A stretch of 64,000 bases of DNA from JANMZO01 sp963763135 (GTDB taxonomy: Bacteria > Actinomycetota > Acidimicrobiia > Acidimicrobiales > JANYDT01): assembly GCA_963763135.1 (NCBI GenBank), contig CAVXNJ010000012.1:682001-746000 (forward strand), in the 5' to 3' direction. Every line of letters begins with the position of its first letter. Position 1 is the stretch's first letter. The position numbers and the translations under genes are program-made. Positions 42,699 to 50,534 of this stretch are shown here, in pieces. The notes beneath the pieces were generated by a model. That model was not told the DNA's origin, did not search any database, and worked only from the letters and a program-made list of their open reading frames with translations.

Positions 42699-43984
42699 AG
42701 ATGCTCGTCTTGCGGCCGATTTCGCGGACGACCCGAGAACGCTGCTGCCACGCGTGCCATCGCAACATCGAGCAGCGTGGAAGTCGTTCCGCTCACACCG
42801 GCCCGTCCGGTTCGCCAAGCGAGAAGCGTGGCGGCCGCGGCAACCATTCCGGTCAACGGGTCAGCGACCGCGTCACCCAGAAAGCACGGCGTAGACCCTT
42901 GCCAATGGACCAGTCCGCCGGCGACCGCGGCGTCATCGCCAAACGCGACCCGGTTGGCGCCGGATCCGATCCGACCGTGACCGGTTATCGAAGTCCACAC
43001 GCGCGGGCCACCGTCATTCACCAATATCTCAGCGTCGAGGTCCAAGGATTTGAGCGCCCGAGGTCGGGATGCCTCAATCACCACGTCTGCGCTCATCAAG
43101 AGAGTCCTCAGTTCATCGGACCCGGCCGGCGTGCGGAAGTCGAGTCGACGAAATTCCCGGCCCTCGTTCAAGGCGGCAAAGAACTCCGGCGATCCGATTC
43201 GACCGCCGTCGGGACGGTTCACGTCTTCGACCTTGATCACCTGCATCCCCGCCCGCTGAAGGAAACGCGAACACAGCGGCCCGGCCCACAGCGACGAGAG
43301 ATCCACGACCAGCGGAGCAGAATTCCGGGTGACCGCGGCCTCCGTTGGAATTCCGGTGGACCGCACGGCGGGTGCAGCCTCGTGGGGAACCGGTGTCTCG
43401 CCGAGTTCGCTGACTGCCATTCCCAGCAGATTCGCCTGTTCCACCCACTTGCCAGCCGGTCCGCGTGCGATGGCTGCAGCCACCACGGGCCAAGCGTCGT
43501 CGTCGATTCCGGTCAGGGTGCCCGACTCGCCGAGGTGTCCGAACGTGTCGTCGACCGCGCCGAGAAAAGCGGGAAGCGACTCGACATCGGAAGGACGACT
43601 GAGCGCGACGGCCAACATCGTGTCGGCGGCGCGAACGAGTCGCGTCGCTCCTCCACAAGCTGTGGCCCCACGTCGCGCGAGGGCAGGCATGTACGACGCG
43701 CGCTCCACCAGGCAATGAAACCCGTCGACCGTTGCACCCGTAAGCGCGCTGAGCAGTGTCGACAACAACTCGACCCGCTCCGCGAACGACCGCTCGGGAG
43801 GACATCCCGGGCCCTCGGCTGGACCTGTCAATTCGGCAAAGGCCCGGAACCCGGCCGCGGACTCGGTGCCCGACGAAGACGGGCCACGAGTGGATCCCAA
43901 CGCTTCGACCGCGACTGCTCCGAGCAGGGGGCCGAACAGAGCCCGAAGCCACGTCGTCTGATCGTCAGGGGTGTTCACGTCCAC
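42695..43984 (-). CDS. CaiB/BaiF-family CoA transferase with permuted domain order
   Basis: The 429-residue protein carries the class III CoA-transferase Rossmann part only in its second half: LVVDLSSLWAGPLCSRFLQRAG (about 225-247, split), VIKVEDVNRPDG, LNEGREFRRLDF, ADVVIEASRPRAL, SITGHGRIG and FGDDAAVAGGL, whose Asp aligns with the catalytic residue. The segment that normally follows (a small domain with TRLVRAADTMLAVAL-x-D and AGKWVEQANLLGMAV) comes before it, at about 115-205. This is a circular permutation relative to formyl-CoA transferase. It would move CoA between carboxylic acids. It is divergent from a permuted crotonase and first in the operon with amidohydrolase and DraG-like genes. 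Confidence 0.82.
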   Translation of the reverse strand: MDVNTPDDQTTWLRALFGPLLGAVAVEALGSTRGPSSSGTESAAGFRAFAELTGPAEGPGCPPERSFAERVELLSTLLSALTGATVDGFHCLVERASYMPALARRGATACGGATRLVRAADTMLAVALSRPSDVESLPAFLGAVDDTFGHLGESGTLTGIDDDAWPVVAAAIARGPAGKWVEQANLLGMAVSELGETPVPHEAAPAVRSTGIPTEAAVTRNSAPLVVDLSSLWAGPLCSRFLQRAGMQVIKVEDVNRPDGGRIGSPEFFAALNEGREFRRLDFRTPAGSDELRTLLMSADVVIEASRPRALKSLDLDAEILVNDGGPRVWTSITGHGRIGSGANRVAFGDDAAVAGGLVHWQGSTPCFLGDAVADPLTGMVAAAATLLAWRTGRAGVSGTTSTLLDVAMARVAAAFSGRPRNRPQDEHL

Positions 43985-44025
43985 ATGCCTCGGTGGTGAG
44001 CGTACCCGTGCGTGGCAGATGAGCG

Positions 44026-44031
44026 TACCCT
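44026..44031 (+). promoter_or_regulatory. TACCCT -10 box, leaderless start of the crotonase gene
   Basis: TACCCT lies 6 nt before GTG 44038. The preceding TGAGCGTACCC occurs twice in 33 bp between the divergent genes. Confidence 0.5.
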
Positions 44032-44037
44032 TGGCTT

Positions 44038-45069
44038 GTGGAGCCCATCGAACTGTCCGGCAACGAGTACCTGGAACTGCTCGACACCGGACGCGCCCAC
44101 GAGGAACTCTCGGTCATGCACGGGATCACCTCGGTGTGGGTCGATTTCTCCGCAACGGATCCAGGCGGTGCCCCATCAGGGAAGCCAGCCCCGACCAGTC
44201 GTCGCGACGCATCGTTCACAACGCTCCCGAGCATCGTGGTGGCGTTGAACGACAGCACCGGCGCGTGGTCGGCCGTCAGCGATGTCCAACTCGACACCGA
44301 CGATGTTCGCCGCTTTTCGAGCGACCTACGGTTGTCCATAGCCGGGAATCCGCTGGCGGCCACGACACTTGCGCTGCACCTGCGCGGGTCGGAGTCACGT
44401 TCCGTCGAGCAGGGGTTGGTGGCGGAGTCGGTCACGTACTCGCTACTTCAGGGCGGCCCGGAGTTTGCGCGATGGCTGGCCGGTCGAGGCGACCGGCCCG
44501 TTTCCACGTCTGTCGAAGATGCCGTGTTGCTGGAGTTGACCGACGATCGTCTGCAGATCACGCTCAACCGACCGGATCGCCACAACGCGTTCAGCCGGGC
44601 CATGCGCGACGAGCTCGTAAGTGCACTGATGATTCCGTTGATCGACGGAGAACTTCGAGTTGAGCTTTCGGGTCGGGGGAAATCGTTTTGCAGCGGGGGC
44701 GATCTCGCGGAATTCGGTTCGTTCGCTTCCCCGGTCGAATCGCACCTGACCCGGTTGACCCGGAGCCCCGCTTGGCTCCTGGCCCAGCTGGCCACGCGCA
44801 CCACCGCGGTCCTGCATGGTGCCTGTTACGGAGCGGGCGTCGAGCTCCCATCATTTGTCGGCCACGTCGTGGCCGCCCCCGACACGAGGTTCTGTCTCCC
44901 GGAGATCACTCTGGGTCTGATTCCCGGCGCTGGTGGAACCGTGAGTCTGCCGCGTCGCATTGGCCGTCATCGGACCGCGCTCCTGGGTCTTTCGGGTTCG
45001 GTCATTGACGCCTCGACGGCGCTCACGTGGGGGCTCATCGACCGAATTGGCTCCAGCGACAGCGTCTGA
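44038..45069 (+). CDS. Enoyl-CoA hydratase/isomerase (crotonase fold), apparently circularly permuted
   Basis: The 343-residue protein has the crotonase core at the C-terminus (about 160-343): ITLNRPDRHNAFS, GRGKSFCSGGDLAEFG (oxyanion hole), GACYGAGVELPSF and LPEITLGLIPGAGGT with both catalytic glutamates. It then stops at WGLIDRIGSSDSV, without the C-terminal helices that always follow in the family. Those helices seem to be at the N-terminus: IAGNPLAATTLALHLRG, SVEQGLVAESVTY and PEFARWLAGRG (about 98-152) read like the 'NPLA-x-x-x-K ... SLEEGL-x-x-E ... EG-x-x-FLEKR' end. Hydration or isomerisation of an acyl-CoA is inferred. GTG 44038 fits leaderless initiation. Confidence 0.8.
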   Translation: MEPIELSGNEYLELLDTGRAHEELSVMHGITSVWVDFSATDPGGAPSGKPAPTSRRDASFTTLPSIVVALNDSTGAWSAVSDVQLDTDDVRRFSSDLRLSIAGNPLAATTLALHLRGSESRSVEQGLVAESVTYSLLQGGPEFARWLAGRGDRPVSTSVEDAVLLELTDDRLQITLNRPDRHNAFSRAMRDELVSALMIPLIDGELRVELSGRGKSFCSGGDLAEFGSFASPVESHLTRLTRSPAWLLAQLATRTTAVLHGACYGAGVELPSFVGHVVAAPDTRFCLPEITLGLIPGAGGTVSLPRRIGRHRTALLGLSGSVIDASTALTWGLIDRIGSSDSV

Positions 45070-45434
45070 CAAGTGTCCTGATTCGTAAGTCGGTCGCGTA
45101 ATTAGCGAGCCATGGTTTGGTCGTCGCAAGGACACAGAAGACCTCACTAGCTTTACCCTAATAAGGTCGCCGAGGACGCAGCGACGGCCAAAGCTGGCCG
45201 ATAATTCCGCAGCGTATTTATGAATCAGGACACTAAGGGCCGGGTGAAACCTCGCGGCGACGCCTCATATGGCAGGTGACGTTTGTTACATGGGCATGAC
45301 GTGGGCCGAGTAGCCGCCAATATGACGTAGGGTGTTGTCAGCTCATCGTGAGCTCGGCGACTTCTCTGAGTCCTTTCGACATTTGTCGACGTCAGACGGG
45401 GGTCGCGTCCCTAGTCAAGAAACGTCGTTTTTTC
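45070..45434 (+). promoter_or_regulatory. Intergenic region with structured leader of the DEAD-box helicase gene
   Basis: No gene is visible. CGGCCA-AAGC-TGGCCG (45185-45200) may terminate the crotonase transcript. Closer to the helicase, AGCTCA-TCG-TGAGCT (about 45339-45353), a TCGACATTTGTCGA hairpin (about 45378) and AAACGTCGTTTTTTC just before the start suggest a folded 5' leader. DEAD-box helicase mRNAs often have long cold-responsive leaders; a role here is inferred. Confidence 0.4.
45185..45200 (+). terminator. Possible hairpin terminator of the crotonase gene
   Basis: CGGCCA-AAGC-TGGCCG gives a 6-bp stem 116 bp past the stop codon, followed by ATAATTCC. Weak compared with the other hairpins in the window. 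Confidence 0.35.
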
Positions 45435-47156
45435 ATGCCAACAAGTCGCCCCGCGGCGCGTCCCAACCACGCTGATCGAGCGCGTCCCGCGTTCGCCGAT
45501 CGCCAACGTTCGAGCTCAGCTCAGCCCGGTTCCCCCAAACCCTCATCGCCGTCCAACTCGAACGGTGCAGCAGAGCCGAGCCGTCGTACCGATGGAGCCG
45601 CCGGTGGTGCCGCCTCGACCCGACGCGGCCGCAACGCCTCACGGGCCAACGCTAAGCGCGCTGAGCAGTCTCGCTCCTTCGCCAACGGAGAACAGTCCGC
45701 TCCGACACGCCGCCCCAACGGACCGGCACCGAAGGCTGACCTGTTCGCCTCGTTCGAAACCGGGCCGACGCCGAACCTCGATGCGAGCTTCGCCGAGCTT
45801 GGTGTTCCCGCCGTACTCGTCAAGGCACTGCACGCGGCAGGCATCGAGAAGCCATTCCCGATTCAGGCCGCCACGATGGCCGACTGTTTGGCCGGACGCG
45901 ATGTCCTCGGACGCGGCCGCACCGGTTCCGGTAAGACCCTGGCCTTCGTGCTTCCGCTTCTCACCCGACTGGCCGCGAATCCTGTGCCCCGCCAGCCCGG
46001 TCGACCCCGTGCGCTGATCCTTGTGCCAACCCGCGAACTGGCCATCCAGATCCAAACCGCGATGGATCCACTCGCCAAACTGCTCAACCTCCGCACCGCG
46101 ACCATCTTCGGTGGCGTCGGACCCGTTCCCCAGATCAACGCGCTTCGCCAGGGCGTCGAGATCATCATTGCCTGCCCCGGTCGCCTCGACGATCACATCA
46201 TGGGTAAGCACGCCCGGCTCGATTCCATCGAGATAGCGGTACTCGACGAAGCCGACCACATGGCTGACATGGGATTCCTCCCGGTCGTGAAGAAGCTTCT
46301 CGACCAAACCCCCGCCGACACCCAGCACCTGCTGTTCTCGGCGACGCTCGACAACGGCATCGACACCCTCGTGAACCGTTACCTTCACAACCCGGTGCTC
46401 CGTAGCGTTGATCCGGTGGAGTCAGTCGAAGTGAAGATGACCCACCACGTGTTCGGCGTTGCCGCCGACGACCGCTTCCACGTGCTTCGCGACCTGGCGG
46501 CCGCACCCGGTCGCATCATCGTGTTCACCCGCACCAAGCACGGGGCGAAGAAGCTCACGAAGGCCCTGATCACAAGCGGCGTGCCGACGGTCGAGCTTCA
46601 GGGCAACCTGAGTCAGAACCTTCGCACGAAGAACCTCGAAGCGTTCCGTTCGGGTGAGGCTTCGGCATTGGTCGCGACCGACATTGCGGCCCGAGGCATC
46701 CACATCGATGAGGTCGCACTCGTGGTTCACTTCGATCCCCCCGTCGACCACAAGGCCTACCTTCACCGTTCGGGCCGGACCGCTCGCGCCGGGGCGGAGG
46801 GCACCGTCATCACGATGATGCTCGACTCACAAACGTCTGAGGTTCGGGATCTGACCCGAAAAGCCGGCATCACGCCGACGGTCACGACGGTTATCCCGAC
46901 GCATCCGATCCTGCAGGAGATCGCACCGGGCGAGCGCGAGTTCGTTGAACCCAAGCCGGCCGAAGCACAGGTTCGTACCGTGGCCCGACCAGCGGCCAAA
47001 CCGGCCCAACCCGGGCGCGGTGGCCCTGGGCGTCCGTCGCAGCCCGGTCAAAGCCGGCGTGCCGGTTCGGCACCACGGTCCGCCGGAGCGGGCACCGCTG
47101 GGTCGCGGGGCCCTTCGACCGCCGGCGAAAGCCGACGCGGTCGCCGCAGCCGGTAG
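45435..47156 (+). CDS. DEAD-box ATP-dependent RNA helicase
   Basis: From ATG 45435 the protein is 573 residues. A basic, Ser/Arg-rich head (about 1-105) precedes the helicase core: Q-motif FPIQAATM, GRTGSGKT, PTRELAIQ, LDEADHMADMGF, SATLD, then ATDIAARGIHID and HRSGRTARAG. The tail after about 520 is rich in Arg, Gly, Pro and Ala, like the RNA-binding tails of cold-shock helicases. It unwinds RNA in ribosome assembly or decay. GTG 45348 would extend it in frame, but the sequence there looks like leader. Confidence 0.93.
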   Translation: MPTSRPAARPNHADRARPAFADRQRSSSAQPGSPKPSSPSNSNGAAEPSRRTDGAAGGAASTRRGRNASRANAKRAEQSRSFANGEQSAPTRRPNGPAPKADLFASFETGPTPNLDASFAELGVPAVLVKALHAAGIEKPFPIQAATMADCLAGRDVLGRGRTGSGKTLAFVLPLLTRLAANPVPRQPGRPRALILVPTRELAIQIQTAMDPLAKLLNLRTATIFGGVGPVPQINALRQGVEIIIACPGRLDDHIMGKHARLDSIEIAVLDEADHMADMGFLPVVKKLLDQTPADTQHLLFSATLDNGIDTLVNRYLHNPVLRSVDPVESVEVKMTHHVFGVAADDRFHVLRDLAAAPGRIIVFTRTKHGAKKLTKALITSGVPTVELQGNLSQNLRTKNLEAFRSGEASALVATDIAARGIHIDEVALVVHFDPPVDHKAYLHRSGRTARAGAEGTVITMMLDSQTSEVRDLTRKAGITPTVTTVIPTHPILQEIAPGEREFVEPKPAEAQVRTVARPAAKPAQPGRGGPGRPSQPGQSRRAGSAPRSAGAGTAGSRGPSTAGESRRGRRSR

Positions 47157-47166
47157 GCGAACCTGG

Positions 47167-47914
47167 TCAGTGTTGCGAGGGCTCGGCCGTTGTCGAGCTC
47201 TCGAACATCGAAGCCCAGTCCCGAACGAATTCGTCGAGTTCGGCGTGCGCGGCGCCCACCCGTTCGGGAACGGGTTCGGATCGAACCGGCTCGGTGGCGG
47301 GGCGAGACTCGGCGTCCGCGGCCGATGCATCAAACAGCGGAGGGACCGACAGCGCCCAGTCAAAAGTCGGCGTGTCCGCACGAGCCGCGGACGAGAAGGC
47401 AAGGTCGGTCTCGGTATCATCCGCTTCTTCATCCTCATCCGACGATCGCCGGGGCCACGCGACGAACGTGACCGCGATACCGAAGAGCAGTCCGAGGTAC
47501 ATCGGGTTGCGCATGTACGCAAGCAGATAGCCGGCTTTGGGGATGCTCAAGACCCGGCCGCCTTCGATGTCATCGTGCCCGATGACCCACGGGTCGGCAT
47601 GGGTCTGGTTGTCCCCCTGGGTTACGTAGTGGCCATCGGCCGTTCGCTCAATGACACGGTGCACAACGCGATAACCCTTGAACTTCTTGTCCGGGATGCG
47701 CGTACGTCACGACCTGCCCGATTCGGTATTGACGGGCGGGCCGCGCCAGCACCAGGTCCCCCGTGTGGTAGGTCGGCTGCATCGACGGACCCGACACGAC
47801 CGTGTACGTGGAGAACCCGCCGAGGCTGGTCGGAAGCACGAAGAACCAGGTGCCGACGACCACCAACAACCCGGTGAGCACGTTCACCGCTCGGGTCAAC
47901 GAGCGCACGCTCAT
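47167..47914 (-). CDS. SipW/archaeal-type signal peptidase I; frameshifted near 47693
   Basis: The start ATG 47914 gives a membrane anchor (about 10-30), then VSGPSMQPTYHTGDLVL with the nucleophile Ser and VVTYAHP. At the GTCCGGG run (47690-47695) one base too many shifts the frame; the other frame continues with KKFKGYRVVHRVIE, whose His is the general base in Ser-His type enzymes, then YVTQGDNQTHADPWVI, a second membrane helix and an acidic tail ending at 47167. It would remove signal peptides from a restricted set of exported proteins. A SipW-type exported protein lies just upstream, so this is a signal peptidase-substrate locus. The shift may be a sequence error. Confidence 0.8.
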
Positions 47915-47915
47915 G

Positions 47916-48705
47916 TCAGGAGGTTTCTACGCGGAAGTTGTCGAATCGCGTCGTCGAGTCCGACTGCGCCCACATGCCGTAGCCGATGCTGTTCGAATCC
48001 CGCACGGCGGTGGACTCCGGGGCGGTCAAGGCGTAACTGATCGTCGAAACACCGTTCCATAGCACCGTCACGTCGGAGCCGGAAAGCGTGACCGATACGC
48101 TCGCCGTCGACCCGGGCGACACGGACGCGGTTGCTACCGGAGCCGGCGAACGGTCCACTTCCGCCGATCCACACGATCAACTGAATCTCGCTCACGATCG
48201 CGTGTCCTCTTGTAGAGGACGACGATGTTGTTCGTTCCGTCGTCGTTGAGGTTCAAGACCGGCGTAAGCAGTGGAGCCGATGGCCAGCTCGACATCGACC
48301 CGACAGTTCAGAATCGTAGGGAGACTTACTGTCGTTGTCGATGATGCGACGGCTGAGGCGATTTCGCTTTGTTCGACTCGGAGGCCCACGTACCGTTGCG
48401 GCTGCCCCAGACCCCACCGACTACCGCAGAGCCGAGCCCGCCGTCGCTCCGGTTGAAACTGTCCCAGGCGCGAACGTGTGGGGCGCCGGTGATCCGGGGA
48501 CATGGAAGATGGTGATGGATGACGGCGGGAGAATGACAGGTGCCGCTTCCGCTCCGCTGGCGCTCAGGGCGAAATCACCGAGGTTCGAGCGGTGATCGAC
48601 CAACCAACGTCGCGAACGTCTACGTCCGGGTCGTACTGTCCGTCCTCTGTCGATTGGGTGCTTCACCAAATCCGCCTCACATCTTACGTCATTAAGGCTG
48701 ACCAT
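47916..48705 (-). pseudogene. Broken gene for a secreted protein with a concanavalin-like domain
   Basis: Coding sequence can be followed on the minus strand only by changing frame at least four times. Pieces in order are PVILPPSSITIFHVPG (resembling the beta-sandwich end of glycoside hydrolases), DSFNRSDGGLGSAVVGG-WGSRNGTW (start of a LamG/concanavalin domain), SEIASAVASSTTTVSLPTILN, VLNLNDDGTNNIVVLYKR, SEIQLIVWIGG and SVTLSGSDVTVLWNGV to the end RFDNFRVETS at 47916. The end almost touches the signal peptidase start. Either the gene is decayed or this stretch was poorly sequenced; the preserved domain order favours the second. The 5' end is not clear. Confidence 0.6.
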
Positions 48706-48815
48706 CTATGCGAACCGTTCGCGCCTGCGGCTACGAAGATCCGGGCCTTGGCTTCGCCGACAGACCGAATTTTCGTAACGCCACCACCCGCAGGATGGTC
48801 CGCTCAACATCGGCA

Positions 48816-48842
48816 GGGTCACGGCGGTCTCAGCCGTGACCC
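48816..48842 (-). terminator. Hairpin terminator of the SipW-type exported protein gene
   Basis: GGGTCACGGC and GCCGTGACCC form a 10-bp stem with a 7-nt loop 16 bp past the stop at 48858 (minus strand). Confidence 0.75.
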
Positions 48843-48857
48843 TCGTACCGATTGGTG

Positions 48858-49280
48858 TTAGTTGTCGGCGATGACGATGGCGACACCCACAACGCTTCGG
48901 CGTTGGCGTTGCCGGTGATCGTCACGTTCTGGATCGGGCCACCGACGGTAAGCGATCCGGTGCCGATTCCCGCTCCGGCGCCGTCTTTCAGCGTCACGTC
49001 GAGGAGCTTTCCGACACAGGTTCCCGGACCTGACATTGATGTCCCCGATGGTGACACCGGTGACCTGGTAGGTGCCCGTGGCGTCGTCGAAGGTGTTGCT
49101 GTATGACACCGACATACCATCGCTGTCGCAACTACCGACGGCGGCAACGCCCACACCGAGCGTGTTTCCACTGACGGTACCGAGGGTGGCAGCTGAGGCC
49201 AGCACACCGCCGAACGCAAGGACGCCGAGGGCGGCGGCGATAGTGGTGGCCTGGCGGCGCTTGGAACCGAAATTGAACAT
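48858..49280 (-). CDS. Exported protein with SipW-type signal; two compensating frame changes
   Basis: ATG 49280 (GGGAG 9 nt upstream) starts MFNFGSKRRQ, then a hydrophobic core and ASAATLG, the look of signals cleaved by SipW-like peptidases. The mature part is Gly/Thr/Val-rich (TVSGNTLGVG, SYSNTFDDATGTYQVTGVTIGDI). Near 49017 the frame changes; GKLLDVTLKDGAGAGIG and GPIQNVTITGNANAEAL are in a second frame; near 48890 it returns to give VAIVIADN and the stop. The composition resembles fibre-forming or wall-surface proteins, as in the Bacillus TasA-SipW matrix locus, though no homology to TasA is claimed. Confidence 0.6.
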   Translation of the reverse strand: MFNFGSKRRQATTIAAALGVLAFGGVLASAATLGTVSGNTLGVGVAAVGSCDSDGMSVSYSNTFDDATGTYQVTGVTIGDINVRSGNLCRKAPRRDAERRRRSGNRHRIAYRRWPDPERDDHRQRQRRSVVGVAIVIADN

Positions 49281-49638
49281 CTTTAGTGTCTCCCTACGAG
49301 TTTGATGTTCTTGTATCGGCCTCTTATGTGAACGGTGGAAGCATTCAGGCCTTGGGGCCTACAGGAATAGTTCGCCTGAACCATCCCGGGAGCCGGAACG
49401 CGAACATTGAGAGTCGACTAGCACGGCGTGTTCACGTGCCGATCGGCTCTTGCACCAGGGCAACCGGACCGATCGACTGCCAACGTCAGAACCTGCGCGG
49501 TTCCTGGCAGAAATCTCCGCATCACCTTCAAGACGCCCCCGAGCGTCCACGATCCATGCGGACGACGTTCGCGCCGGTGGCAACGCGCAACGTCGTGTCA
49601 GGCGGTCAAAGGCCGGCGTTGCGGCTAAAACTGAAGCC
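49281..49638. promoter_or_regulatory. Divergent intergenic region
   Basis: The spacer holds the promoters of the exported-protein gene (minus) and the XRE regulator (plus). AGGCCTTGGGGCCT (49350-49363) is a short near-palindrome. I see no ORF or RNA gene I would support. Confidence 0.4.
49626..49631 (+). promoter_or_regulatory. TAAAAC -10 box, leaderless start of the XRE regulator
   Basis: TAAAAC lies 7 nt before ATG 49639. Confidence 0.45.
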
Positions 49639-50487
49639 ATGGCTGAACGGCAGCAGATTCTGGACCACTTTCGGGAACGACTCACGCAGTTGGTCCGGGA
49701 GTCGGGTGGTTCGAAAGTCGCCCTCGCTCGTTCACTCCAGATCGACCGGACCACGCTCACACAGCTGCTGTCGGCCGGAAATCGCCGGCTTCCCCGAACT
49801 GAGACCCTCGTGGCCCTTGCCCGCCACGCGAACGTTTCGATCGATTGGTTGCTCGGTCTCCGACACGATGATCCCGGTCGAACGCAAGTAGTCAGCGAAC
49901 AACCTTCATTTGAACGTGATGTCCGCACACACGACGACGAGCGTCTGATTCAGTGGCTGACCGAGGCAAAGGGAATGAAGGTCCGCTATGTCCCATCGAC
50001 GCTTCCCGACCTGCTGAAAACCGACGCCGTTATCAGATTTGAATCCACGTCGTACGGTGATCGCCCCGAGCAGAAGATCGAAACGGCCGAGGCCCGATTG
50101 CGTTGGCAACGTCGCCCGGAAGCCGACATGGAGTGCTGCAGCTCAAGTCAGTCACTGGTCGGGTTTGCGCGTGGAGAGGGCATCTGGCGGGAACTTCCGG
50201 CCCGCGATCGTCGCGAGCAACTCGAGCGGATCTCCGATCTGGCCTTCGAGCTGTATCCGACGTTTCGCTGGTTTCTGTTCGACGGCCGTCAGCACTACAG
50301 CGTCCCGGTGACGGTGTTCGGAACCCGTCGGGCGGCCCTCTACGTCGGACGCATGTTTCTCGTGTTCACCACCGATGAGCACGTTCAGGCCATGTCGCAG
50401 AACTTTGATGCGCTCATTCGGGCCGCCACGGTGCAGCCTCCGGACATTCCCAAGTACTGCCGCCAGTTGCTCGCCCAGACGAACTGA
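49639..50487 (+). CDS. XRE-family transcriptional regulator
   Basis: The 282-residue protein has an N-terminal Cro/CI-type helix-turn-helix (SKVALARSLQIDRTTLTQLLS and TLVALARHANVSIDWLLGL, about 24-76). The C-terminal 190 residues are alpha/beta with RYVPSTLPDLLKT and FRWFLFDGRQHYSVPVTVFGTRRAALYVG, which looks like a ligand-sensing or effector domain I cannot name. It lies between the SipW-type locus and the flavin operon, convergent with apbE, and may regulate either. Confidence 0.82.
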   Translation: MAERQQILDHFRERLTQLVRESGGSKVALARSLQIDRTTLTQLLSAGNRRLPRTETLVALARHANVSIDWLLGLRHDDPGRTQVVSEQPSFERDVRTHDDERLIQWLTEAKGMKVRYVPSTLPDLLKTDAVIRFESTSYGDRPEQKIETAEARLRWQRRPEADMECCSSSQSLVGFARGEGIWRELPARDRREQLERISDLAFELYPTFRWFLFDGRQHYSVPVTVFGTRRAALYVGRMFLVFTTDEHVQAMSQNFDALIRAATVQPPDIPKYCRQLLAQTN

Positions 50488-50534
50488 CCAGCAGGCGAAC
50501 AGGCGGACAGCCTGCCAGCGAGATGAATCTCAGG

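Noticed and set aside
49281..49638. c-di-GMP riboswitch in the divergent spacer
   Set aside because: A CCAGGGCAACCGG stretch recalls GEMM, but the conserved GNRA tetraloop, receptor and second stem are not found.
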